From Lolium rigidum (Eukaryota > Streptophyta > Magnoliopsida > Poales > Poaceae), in the NCBI RefSeq assembly GCF_022539505.1, contig NC_061513.1:179954017-180018016 (forward strand): DNA of 64,000 nucleotides, read 5' to 3'. This document shows positions 11,957 to 22,394 of this stretch, piece after piece; position 1 is the stretch's first letter, and the number at the start of each line of letters is the position of its first letter. The position numbers were made by a program, and so were the translations under genes. The notes below the pieces were generated by a model, which saw nothing but the letters and a program-made list of their open reading frames with translations, had not been told where the DNA came from and made no database searches.

Positions 11957-13556
11957 TGATGCGTGTAGTTGACACGTCCGTTGGGAACCCCAAGAGGAAG
12001 GTGTGATGCGCACAGTACCAAGTTTCCCTCAGTAAGAAACCAAGGTTTAATCGAACCAGTAGGAGTCAAGAAGCACGTTGAAGGTTGATGGCGGAGGAGT
12101 GTAGTGCGGCGCAACACCAGGGATTCCGGCGCCAACGTGGAACCTGCACAACACAATCACAGAACTTTGCCCCAACGTAACAGCGAGGTTGTCAATCTCA
12201 CCGGCTTGTTGTAACAGAGGATTAGATGTATAGTGTGGATGATGATGGTTGTTTGCGAAGAACAGTAAAGAACAATTGCAGCAGATTGTATTTCAGATGT
12301 AAAGAATAGGACCGGGGTCCACGGATCACTAGTGGTGTCTCTCCCATAAGATAGCAGATGTTGGGTGAACAAATTACAGTTGGGCAATTGACAAATAAAG
12401 AAGGCATAACAATGCACATACATATATCATGATGAGTACTATGAGATTTAATCGGGGCATTACGACAAAGTACATAGACCGCTATCCAAGCATGCATCTA
12501 TGCCTAAAAATTCCACCTTCGAGTTATCATCCGAACTCCCTCCGGTATTAAGTTGTAAACAACGAGACAATTGCATTAAGTATGGTGCGTAATGTAATCA
12601 ACACAAATATCCTTAGACAAAGCATCAATATTTTATCCCTAGTGGCAACAAGCACATCCACAACCTTAGAACTTTCTCGTCACTCGTCCCGGATTTAATG
12701 GAGGCATGAACCCACTATCGAGCATAAATACTCCCTCTTGGAGTCACAAGTATCAACTTGGCCAGAGCCTCTACTAGCAACGGAGAGCATGCAAGAACAT
12801 AAATAACATATATGATAGATTGATAATCAACTTGACATAGTATTCAATTTCATCGGATCCCAACAAACACAACATGAAGGATTACAAATAGATGATCTTG
12901 ATCATGATAGGCAGCTCACAAGATCTAATATGATAGCACAATGAGGAGAAGACGACCATCTAGCTACTGCTATGGACCCATAGTCCAGGGGTGGACTACT
13001 CACACATCGATCCGGAGGCGATCATGGCGATGAAGAGACCTCCGGGAGATGATTCCCCTCTCCGGCAGGGTGCCGGAGGCGATCTCTTGAATCCCCCGAG
13101 ATGGGATTGGCGGCGGCGGCGTCTCTGGAAGGTTTTCCGTATCGTGGCTCTCGGTGCTGGGGGGTTCGCGACGGAGGCTTTAAGTAGGAGGAAGGGAAGG
13201 TCAAGAGGCGCCACGGGGCCCCACACAACAGGGCCGCGCGGGCCCCTTGCTGGCCGCGCCCCCCTGTTGTGGCGGCGCCTCGTGGCCCCACTTCGTGACT
13301 CCTTCGGTCTTCTGGAAGCTTCGTGCAAAAATAGGACCCTGGGCGTTGATTTCGTCCAATTCCGAGAATATTTCCTTACTAGAATTTCTGAAACCAAAAA
13401 CAGCGAGAAAACAACAAGCTGGCTCTTCGGCATCTCGTCAATAGGTTAGTGCCGGAAAATGCATAATAATGACATATAATGTGTATAAAACATGTGAGTA
13501 TCATCATAAAAGTAGCATGGAACATAAGAAATTATAGATACGTTTGAGACGTATCA
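11957..13556 (-). repeat. 5' LTR of Sabrina-like element
   Basis: A 1600-bp LTR with ends TGATACGTCTC and CGCATCA on the minus strand. It is followed by the primer site, so it is the 5' LTR. It is near-identical to 5331-6924 apart from scattered changes at CAG/CTG. Open frames inside it are LTR sequence, not genes. Confidence 0.92.
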
Positions 13557-13850
13557 CTTACCTAGGAACAAGAACCACAAGGCTGATAGAAGCGTTGTCA
13601 AGTGCATATTGTAAATTGGATCTTAACTATGGTGAGAGAAACAGACACCCGCTGAGCCACTTATGCAATACAAGTTGCATGTCAAGCGTGGAGCAAGTCT
13701 CATGAACGCGGTCATGTAAACTTAGCCCGGGCCACTTCATCCCCACATCCCGCAAGATGCAAAGTACACGAAAAGCAAGCGACAACAAAAGCATCAACGC
13801 CCACAAAATCATTGTGTTCTACTCGTGCAACAGATCTACGCATAGACACA
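13557..13850 (-). mobile_element. Internal leader of copia-type host element
   Basis: About 290 bp between the Sabrina-like insertion and the primer-binding site, with no reading frame that looks like gag. It continues the element fragment at 3742-5330. Confidence 0.65.
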
Positions 13851-13862
13851 GCTCTGATACCA
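13851..13862 (-). other. tRNA-iMet primer-binding site of copia-type element
   Basis: On the minus strand TGGTATCAGAGC lies one base after the LTR end CCCTACA. This is the classic initiator-Met primer site of plant copia elements. Confidence 0.88.
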
Positions 13863-14321
13863 CTGTAGGGTTCCTTGCATGTAAAACATAAAATTTCTAG
13901 CACAAGAACAAACAAAACCAAGATCCAATCTAGGAAAAACCGTCGTAGATCTAAGCAACGAGAAAGATCGGATCCACATACCTTTGTAGATTCGCTAAGC
14001 GGAAACGAGATCATATCTCGTGGGTGATGTAGTCGTACACTTGCCGATCTCAAGATCGCGATGACGATCCCTCTGGCGCTACAATCGGGCAGCATCTCCG
14101 TACTCGGTCACACGTACAACTCGATGAAGACACCTCCTCCTTGTTTCAGCAAGCGGGGAGATGTGGTAGATGGGATCTAGTCCAGCAGCACGATGACGTG
14201 GTGGTGGTGGAGAGTTTCCGCTGACAGAGGTTTGCATGTACGTGTTGGGTGAAAGAAACTAGGCAAAAGAAGGAGTAAACGGAAGCAGCCAAAAAACTGG
14301 TCGTACGCGACTTATGCGTAT

Positions 14322-14333
14322 CCTTTTTATAGC
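14322..14333 (-). promoter_or_regulatory. TATA box of copia LTR
   Basis: CTATAAAAAGGA on the minus strand, about 460 bp before the LTR end, in the position of the copia promoter; a transcribed leader with repeated CCACCACC follows. Confidence 0.55.
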
Positions 14334-14644
14334 TGGCTATCTCGGCCGAAAGCCAAGCAAAAAATTACTTGGCCGATCAGCCAACTAGCTAGGTACCGAT
14401 CGGCCAAACCGATCATCCTTCCCTGTCTTGGCCATACGGTCCAGGAACTTGTTCTCTGGCCGGTCATCTGATTTCGCTTTTATTTTTCTTTTGCTTTCTT
14501 CTTTGACATAGTCTATTTGCATGAGCTATTTAGTTGGCACATTAGCAAAATTTCTTGTAGACTATTTTTAATTTTTTATTTATTTCTACTAAATAAATAT
14601 ATATTCATAATTAGTAATTCAATTAATTACGGAAATTCAATTCG

Positions 14645-15013
14645 GCTCCCGAGTGCGTATGCTCCCTCTACCAAAAAATTATATTTTTAAATGTCGAAAA
14701 ATTTGGATAAAAAAATCTACATGTACATCTCCATAATATATGAATGTTTGTCAAGTTTGATGAAAAACCAATATTTTTTGTGATCTATGTAAAAAGGAGA
14801 AAGTTTATCTTGTGAAAAGCATTATTTTTTGCACTGAATTTTGTCTTTTTTACACACGTCATATGATAAGTCGATTTTTTATGAAACAACTTTGTAAGCG
14901 CGTAGCACGTAAAGATGTACGTACGGATTTTTTATTTCAATTTTTTTGAAATTTAAAACATGTGTAAGATGCATTTCAAAATATAGAGAGCATATGCACC
15001 CATGTTCTAAAAC
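14645..15013. mobile_element. Candidate MITE inserted in the copia LTR
   Basis: The ends are imperfect inverted repeats sharing a GTGC-x-TATGCTC core followed by CTCT: the left end begins GGCTCCCGAGTGCGTATGCT and the right end in reverse reads GAACATGGGTGCATATGCTC. The interior is AT-rich with no reading frame, and removing it brings the LTR to the usual BARE1/Angela length. No clean target duplication was found, so class and exact ends are uncertain. Confidence 0.5.
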
Positions 15014-15949
15014 ACCACTCCCAATTAATTAATAAATTATTAATACTCTTTCCGGAACAATTTCGTAACTCTCCAAAACTATTTCCGAAACTACCCCTAC
15101 AACATCGAAACCTTAAGTGTGTCACCCTACGGTTCGAGAATGTGCAGACATGACTGAGACACCTCTCCGATCAATAACCAATAGCGGAACCTGGAGATCC
15201 ATAATGGCTCCTACATATTCAACGATGACTTTGTGATCGAAGGAACCATAAATATACACTACTGATTCCTTTTGTCGCGCGATACTTTACTTATCCAAGG
15301 TTGATCATCGGTATTTCTATATCTAGTTCAACCTCGTTACCGATAAGTACTCTTTACTCGTACCGTGATATGTCATCCCTTGTGACCTTGTCACATCCTT
15401 GCAAGCTAATTAGATGACATTCCACCGATAGGGTCCAGAGCATATCTATCCGTTATTAGAATGGACAAATCTCATTCTTGATCCATGCGCCTCAACTCAT
15501 ACTTTCTGAATACTTAACCCCATATTTATAACCATCCACTTGCAAAGTGGCGTTTGATGTAATCAAAACATCTATCCGGTGTAAGTGATTTACACAATCT
15601 CATGGTCGAATGATTAGGTTACTATGTATTGAAAGCTTGTAGCAAAACGAACTTAATTACTTGATCTTATGCTATCGTTACTATGGGCGTGTATCCATCA
15701 CATCATTCTCCTAATGACATGATCTTGTTATTATAACATCCAATATTCATGATCAGGAAACTATAATCATCTATTAATCAACAAGCTAGTTAAACGAGAG
15801 GCTTACTAGGGACTCTGGTTGTTTATAAAACACACATGTATCAATGTTTCCACTTAATACAATTATAGCATGGGATGTAAACATTTATCATGAACACTAA
15901 AATATAACAATAACTACTTTATTATTGCCTCTCGGACATATCTCCAACA

Positions 15950-18306
15950 ACTGTTGCAGGAGACCTAGTATTATTATCGACCACCCATCAATGTAAACAC
16001 ATGTACGACCTGTTACCGTTCCAGTCTATTACTACTTCGGCCCATTTTTCCAGCATGTTACTTTTCCAGTCCGAAAGAGTACATGCATGGTTTAGGCCCA
16101 TCAATGGACCAGCATCGTTCCTGCTATATGCGAGCCCCATTACAAATTGCAGACAATCAGCAACCCGTTCAAGCGTGCGCTACATTGTTAGCCCAATGCA
16201 ACTACAACCCATTAAGAAGCCCAACATGTTTTGTGGCGTTGACATGGAAATTCATTTGAAGGAGCGCTAAGTTCACCATTAAGTCGACCCATTTCACCCA
16301 TCAACTAGAGCCCATTAGAGGCCCATTTGCGTAAAGGTCTATTATGGTTGGGCCTAGTAGCATAAAGGCCTATTATGGCCGGTCATGTTTTTGCCTAGAC
16401 CCATTTACGAGAAAAAATAACATATAAATTATCATGCTACTGCGTAAATAATCTCTTCAAAATAACTAAATATTAAGTTTTTAAAATTATTACATAGATT
16501 TGAAAATTTCAACGGTAAGTAATACAACATTACACTCGCAATAGAGTTTCCAATAAGAGATATACAACATAAATGATGTTACAAAAGGGCGAATTGCCCA
16601 TGAAGGTTGGCAAACAATCAATGGTGTCGATAATGGTGTCGATAAGAATTTTAAGCCATTGGTTTGTGTTTGTTGAGTTGTGTAGTTGATTACTCTCTTT
16701 CCTTTGTAATTAAATCTTCGAGTCTCGTAGTATTTTTTCTTCGAGTAGACGAGCCATAGCAAACGCAGTACTCAACATACTTGGGTCACTGCTTGTATCA
16801 GATAACATACCTTTACGCCTGAAGAGGACGCGTTTATGCTTCGTGTAGGTTCTTCTGATGTTTATGTCCGATTCCATATTGCACATCCTATGTATATTAA
16901 CTGAATACCAAAGTTGTGGGGCTTCATATTTTCTGCCGGTGGGTAAGACCGAAGAACTTCCACACCTAACATGCCAGTGTTGCTGCTGCTCTGTGAAACG
17001 AGCTCAACGTTTGATGTTGGGTGCACCCTTCTGCCTTATATAACAAAACGAGTAGTCTAAAACTAAGACAAAACAAATATTAACAAAAACAAGGCAAAGT
17101 TGTTTTTATTTTATTTTTGCCACTTTTTTATTCACTTCAAATAATACATTGTGTTGCTTGGCAACCACCAAATAGAGTTCGGAACACAAGAAAATAACCT
17201 TGTTTTCCAGGGTGGTTTGAGCAGAAGAAGAGACAACTAGCTAAATCGCCTAGTTCTCGATATTTAACGCTGAGTCACCCTTGGGAGGAAAGAGCCATTT
17301 GCTACATCACTCTGTGCGTGAAGTTCCAATGAACTCAATGAACTGGTACACACGATAGTTTGTTGACATCAACAAACAGACAAATGCCTCAAGAGATTTC
17401 CAACGGATTGTTGTGGAAGAGATTTCGAGAGAGATTGAGAACACAACAAGTTTCATGTCCAGTCTTGAAGACCCAACACCCCCTTAATATTACAATTGTT
17501 CCTACTTGACTCAAAACTATAATGACATTAGGGCCCTAAAGTTTGTTCACCTTCAAAGTCTTCAAGCACATCAGAATAACTTTTTTGCTTCAAGCTAGCA
17601 TTTGCATCCTTAGTCGCAAATCTATACTTGCTTCAACTCTTTTTGTGGGGTCGTCCTCACCGTTGCTAAACCAACATCCATGAGTAATTAGTCCCTTAAC
17701 CGTATTGTCAACAATCATTTAAAAACAACTAGAAGACCACTACCCACTTTTAACTCGCCTCGGAAGCTTCCACATCTCCTCCATCCCAACATTGACGGGT
17801 CCCCTCCTCCTCCACTTGTCGCTCAAGCGGTGGAAGGAGGTAAGACCCTACACGCACACTCTGTGTTGTAACGAGGTTTCTATAATAAGGGTTATGTGCT
17901 GTCATGGTGGTGTCATTTAGTTTGTGGTGGCGGCGAAACATCGAACAATATATTGTACCCACACTTCAATACCATCTCAGTGGTGCAATTGACAGCGTCA
18001 AGGAGACAATTATTTTATCTTATGGCCGGGCTTGTGCTCCAGATTTGTGTGGTGTTGGTATATTCAGTAGAATGTTGGTATTTTTAGTGGCATTTTTGTC
18101 TTGTGGGTAGGTTGTTCCGACCCGCGGGAGTACACTGGCTAAGCGATTGGCTCCCACATCGATTATTGTTTCTACAATACACCTTGGAAATATATTATGA
18201 TAATTATTAGGGCACACGTCAATAGCACACCCCTAGTAAATTAGGATAATTATTTTAACTAAAACTAGAAAAAATATTACCACGTATACCACCAATTAAT
18301 TAAATA
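15950..18306. other. Unassigned region, no supported gene
   Basis: About 2.4 kb between the copia LTR and a MITE. The first 450 bp have recurring AGGCCCATT/GGCCTATTATGG-type motifs that could be subterminal sequence of a DNA transposon. The remainder has only short open frames on both strands without recognisable domains. I found no inverted termini that would define an element. Confidence 0.4.
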
Positions 18307-18519
18307 CCCACTCTGTTTCAATGAATAAGATGTGCACACATTCCAAAATTATCTTTCAGTCTATCTAGATAAGTATTATTTGATGCAAAACTGATATTAT
18401 TAGTACAAGTCTAACTACGTTGGTTTTGTATGATATAATTGAGATATTGTTGATCAAAACTTTGGTAAAAAAATTGTATTGAAACATTGTGCGCTTTACT
18501 CGTTGAAACGGAGAAAGTG
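18307..18519. mobile_element. Stowaway-type MITE (Tc1/mariner)
   Basis: A short AT-rich element of about 213 bp with imperfect terminal inverted repeats: the left has CTCTGTTTCAATGAATAAG and the right in reverse has CTCCGTTTCAACGAGTAAAG. The CTCCGTTTC-type end is typical of Stowaway elements, and the left end abuts a TA dinucleotide. It is non-coding. It lies about 0.8 kb beyond the stop codon of the IDD gene. Confidence 0.7.
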
Positions 18520-19325
18520 CATTTTCTACGTCAAAAGTGAAACAAAATGGCCCTCAAAGTCCAAGCATGGAATAATGCGGGCCCATGGCCAATACGAACA
18601 AAACGACCTTGTCACGGACGAACAGTAGGCAGCACTGCCGGCCGGCCGGGTACAGTACATGGACTGATTGCACGGCACTGTACAGACACTCGTATGCATG
18701 CATCGATAACAGATACAATCATAGACCACATCTAGCTCTTGTAGAAGTGACCATACCATCAACACAATGACTTCAGTTCGTCCACATACATTTACTTGTT
18801 GCATTGAAAGTAATCTAGCAAGTCAAATATATTGCGCATCTCCTTTATTCATTTTTCACATGGATTGTCCTAATATATATGTACATTTGCAAAAAAAAAA
18901 ATTACTAGAGAATCGATAATTACTGATATTAAAAGTGTAGCCATTAGAAGATGCGTATATAAATGATGTAGAGTGCAATTGATTATTGTTTAAGTGCAAT
19001 AGAGAGAAAAGGAGATGCGACGGATGCATGTATTATTTTCACATAGCTGTAGTATTTTTCCTTGATCCGAGCTTTAGCTTACAGTTGCTTCTACCCAAAA
19101 ACCAAAAAAAAAAATACAGACTACCATCCCTCCATCGAAACCTCAAAGCTTGCAAGATCGTGAGATCATAAACATTAGAGAGAGAGGGGGAGAGAAAGAG
19201 AGAGATTACCCAACTCCAAAAGCATCATGGTGATCTAGGGTAGCAGCAAGCTTTGGCCTGACGCTAGCTATGCCTGTGCGGTGATCATATGCAACGTCGA
19301 CGAGAGGAAGAAAGAAAGCAAGTAC
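18520..19325 (-). other. 3' flank and probable 3' UTR of the IDD gene
   Basis: No further gene is seen. On the minus strand AATAAA occurs at 18844-18849 and could act in polyadenylation, and a purine-rich GA tract lies at 19176-19210. The exact transcript end cannot be fixed from sequence alone. Confidence 0.35.
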
Positions 19326-21729
19326 CTAGCTATGGCTACTCATTCCATGCCATGGCTCGTTGGTGCTGTGCTGCTGCTGCTGTGGCTGCGACTGTCCATG
19401 CTGCTGTTGCTCGAAGCAGGGCGGCAGGCTGGCGTTGTTGGCGGCGGTGTTCACGGCGGCGCCCATGCAGGAGGAGTCGAAGCCGGCGAGGCCGAGGATG
19501 TCGCGATGCGAGAATGCGCGCAGCCCCAGGAAGTCCCTTGTCATGCCGTCATTGGCGCCGCCCGTAGCGCCGCCTCCGCTGCCGTCCTCCGCGCTCCGGC
19601 CGTGGGATGCGGTCCTCGCGAGGGTCATCATCTGCTGGCTGTTGAGACACGACAGGCCGAGCCCGAACGTGGCACTGCCGGCTGCACTCGTCGCCGCGCC
19701 GGCCATCTGGGTGTAATGCGGCCCCGTCCCGCCGGCGCCGGCCCCGCCGATGGTGGCGCCCATCTGCGCCGCCTTCTGCAGCAGCGCCGTGGCCGAGAGG
19801 TGCGCGGCCGCCGCCGGCAGCTGCTGCTGCTGCTGATGCTGTTGCTGCGTAGGCGTCGGCCCGGATGTGGCGGAGCTCTGCGCGGTGGTGGTGCAGATCG
19901 GCTGCAGCAGCTGGTGGTGGTGGACGTCTTCGTAGGGCATTGTGGGCCACGGCTGCATCTCCGGCTTGACGGCGTAGTTGCAGTGCTGCTCCTGCTGCTG
20001 CATGATCTGGTGCTGCTGGTCCTGGAAGGCGACGAGCTCCTGGTGCTGTTGCTGCATGAGCTGGTGCGGCTGCGGCGGCGGCGAGTAGAGCATGGTGTGG
20101 TGGTGGCCCTGCGCCATGACCGGCATGCCTCCGATGGCCTTGGCGCTCTCCTCCGTGAGCGCGTCGCAGAAGGCCCGGTGCGTGATGAAGCTGTCCCGCC
20201 TGCATGCAATGCAGTGCAACGATTAAAGAAAGCGATCGGATCGAAAGGGAAAGCAAAACTTTCTCCGGTTTCTTCGTTCACTTGTCATTGTTGCCATGCG
20301 TGGCGTGTGAGCTCGATCGAAGAGAGAATCAGTCAGGCAGGGAAGGACGCATGGAGGTGACAGCACGGGGAGAATAGTGTAGGCAATTAGGGTAGAGGGA
20401 TAGCGTAGGAGGGAGGGAGGAAGGAAGTCAGGGATGGGAAGTCTGCAAAGAGATTCACATGTCTGAATTCTCCTGTCCCAAAGCTCGATCCTCATCATCA
20501 AAGTATCTCTCTTCCTTGTCCTATGGGCCTAACTTTGCTCATTTGTTTGTTTCCTCCCTCCTTCCTTCTAAAATCTCTCTTCTGTTCACACCTCACAGGC
20601 TCCCACACTCGCACGAGCTTGCACCACTAGCTGCTAGCTAGCTCCTCAGTGAATCTCATCCATGGCCGGAACAAAAAGAAAAACAAGAACAAAGAAAAGG
20701 AGGCCCTGCAAAAGTGGCCCGTCTTTCTTTCCATGGACACATGATGCTTCTTCTGCCTTGCCTGGTGGTCTGGCCATCTTCGCCTCTCTCTCCCACAGTC
20801 CTACTGAGGCAAGCAAGCCACCCTATCTTCCGCAAGCAACTACGAGTGGTCACGATCGAATACGAATCACACATCATCACTACAGCCAGTACCTTACTTC
20901 TCTCGGACTAATTACGCCCTAAGATTGATAGATGAGTGTCAATTCGATCTCCATGCAAACTAATGAAGTGCAATGGATGTGAGTGGAGAATGAAGATGGG
21001 AGGAGGAGGGAAGGATCAAGGAATGAACAAATTTACCTGGAGAAGACGGTTCCGCAGTCGCACTTGTACTCCCGCGTGCCGCAGATCTTGGAGTGCGCCT
21101 TCCAGTCGGACTGCACGGCGTACTTCTTGGAGCACTTGTCGCACTTCCACTTCTTCTCGCCGTGCTTGCGGAAGAAGTGCTTCTTGATGCCGGTGAGGTC
21201 GCCCAGCGCGCGGGACGGGTCGTGGTGCACGCACGACGCCTCCGGGCAGATGTACACCTTCTTCCGCACAACCTCCTTGCTCGACCGCTGCTTCAGCTTC
21301 CACGGCAGGTTGTGCCCGCGACGGTGAAGCTGCAGGTTCTGGTCGCGCTGGAACCCCTTGCCGCAGATCTCGCAGAGGAAACGGTTCGTCGCCATCAGGG
21401 TCGCCGGAGACAGCGCAACCACCTCAGACTCCGGGTCTGCATCGTCGTTCCATGAAAAAGCACAGGATGCAACAGGATAGGAACATGCGCTTCAGTCCAA
21501 GAACTCATCATCGTTTCATCAGAATAAAAGAGAAGGACGAAATCGAGAAGAAGAAGAAGAAGGACATACCGGGGTTGCCAGGGAGGCTTCGCTTCCGCTT
21601 GTTGGAGGCTGCCGTCGGAGTCGGAGGAGGGGGGTTGGCGCCGGCAGAAGCGGAAGTGGTGAGGTTGGACATGCTGTCCTGATCTGCCGGTGCTGCTACC
21701 TCCGCCGCACCAAGATGCTGATGAAACAT
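19326..21729 (-). CDS. INDETERMINATE-domain (IDD/BIRD) C2H2 zinc finger transcription factor
   Basis: A nuclear DNA-binding factor of the plant IDD family, members of which act in gibberellin/DELLA signalling, root patterning or flowering; which role applies here cannot be said. Coding exons are 21729-21570, 21436-21037 and 20199-19326, with GT-AG introns of 133 bp (phase 1) and 837 bp (phase 2), giving 477 residues. After a [10 protein letters not shown] nuclear signal (44-53) come four fingers: C75/C78/H91/H95, C117/C122/H140/H145, C152/C155/H168/C172 and C179/C181/H194/C198, the diagnostic C2H2, C2H2, C2HC, C2HC order. The tail is rich in Gln and His (codon repeats of CAG type) and ends with the family motifs TRDFLGLR and [11 protein letters not shown] chose ATG 21729 (MFHQHLG); ATGs at 21780 and 21672 (MSNLT) are in frame and possible. 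No break is seen. Confidence 0.95.
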
Positions 21730-22394
21730 ACAACCTTGTTGTACCGCCTTGATCTTCGCTTGCCTAGGTATATATCTCACTCTTGCTACCTCCCCTTCTG
21801 TCTCCCTCTCTACGTAACTAGCAATAAATTGGTGCTGCTACAGAGGGAGCATTAAACTGAAGAATGGAGGATGGGGGCAAGAGTGACAAGAGTTCAGAGA
21901 CCCCCGGCCGGTAGCAGCCACTCCCTCTCGTCACGCAGCAACAGCTCAGGGAATAACACAGCTATCAAAGGAGGGGAAGGAGACAAACAGGGGGAGGGAA
22001 CTGGAACTGGGGGTGGTCAATGACTGGAAAGCAATTCAGATTCTCTCTCGCTCTCTTCTCCCTCCTCTCCCTTCTTTCTTCCTGCAAGGCTCCTGCAACC
22101 CTTCTTTCTCTCTCTACTTTCTTTCTCGGCACTCCGAGGCAGTACAACAAGCTACAGCAAGAAGCCAAGAGCTGGCTGCTAGTGCAGAGAGGAGGAGAGA
22201 GACAGGAGATCAAGAGCTATGCAAGCTGGAAGAGGATGACCGCCATGAGAGAGAGAAAAGAAAAGGAGAGGGTTGGCAGCCATGGGGGAGGAAGAAGGCT
22301 GAGCAAATGGAAGGAAGGGCACGCCAAACCGAACCCCTCCTCTCCTGCTTTATCTGCTTCCACTTACTTTAGGGCCAAAAGGAAAAATATATAC
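21730..22394 (-). promoter_or_regulatory. Probable 5' UTR and core promoter of the IDD gene
   Basis: Reading on the minus strand, a TATATATT box at about 22387-22394 is followed by a long GA-rich leader (strongest at 22036-22130), as often seen in long 5' UTRs of plant regulators. A second TATATATA lies at 22563-22573. No experimental start is known, and a leader intron is possible. Confidence 0.4.

Larger units (their letters stand above)
5331..13556 (-). mobile_element. Complete Sabrina-like gypsy element, gag-protease only
   Basis: An 8226-bp LTR retrotransposon on the minus strand with two LTRs (TGATACGTCTC...CGCATCA), a tRNA-Asp-type primer site and a 5-bp target duplication CTTAC at 5326-5330 and 13557-13561. 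The internal part encodes gag and a retropepsin-like region but no recognisable reverse transcriptase, RNase H or integrase. About 2.6 kb of non-coding sequence lies between the protease frame and the 3' LTR. It would therefore depend on enzymes from another element. The perfect target duplication shows that both ends come from one insertion. Confidence 0.9.
13864..15949 (-). repeat. BARE1/Angela-like copia LTR (5' LTR of host element)
   Basis: On the minus strand it starts TGTTGGAGATATGTCC and ends GGAACCCTACA, then the initiator-Met primer site. The start, the AGAGGCAATAATAAA block and the CTACA end match the solo LTR at 30588-32354 and the BARE1/Angela/WIS group. It is 2086 bp, about 320 bp longer than the solo LTR; a candidate MITE of about 370 bp at 14645-15013 accounts for the excess. 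Confidence 0.85.

Noticed and set aside
12991..13449. 152-codon plus-strand frame and several similar frames in the Sabrina-like LTRs
   Set aside because: They lie within LTR sequence and are disrupted differently in the partner LTR.
19281..20360. 359-codon plus-strand frame opposite the IDD gene
   Set aside because: Antisense shadow of the GC-rich, CAG-repeat third exon; Leu/Arg/Gly-biased composition, no domain, and it crosses the splice boundary.
21093..21455. Plus-strand frame opposite IDD exon 2
   Set aside because: Shadow of the zinc-finger exon; the minus-strand reading has all four fingers and good splice sites.
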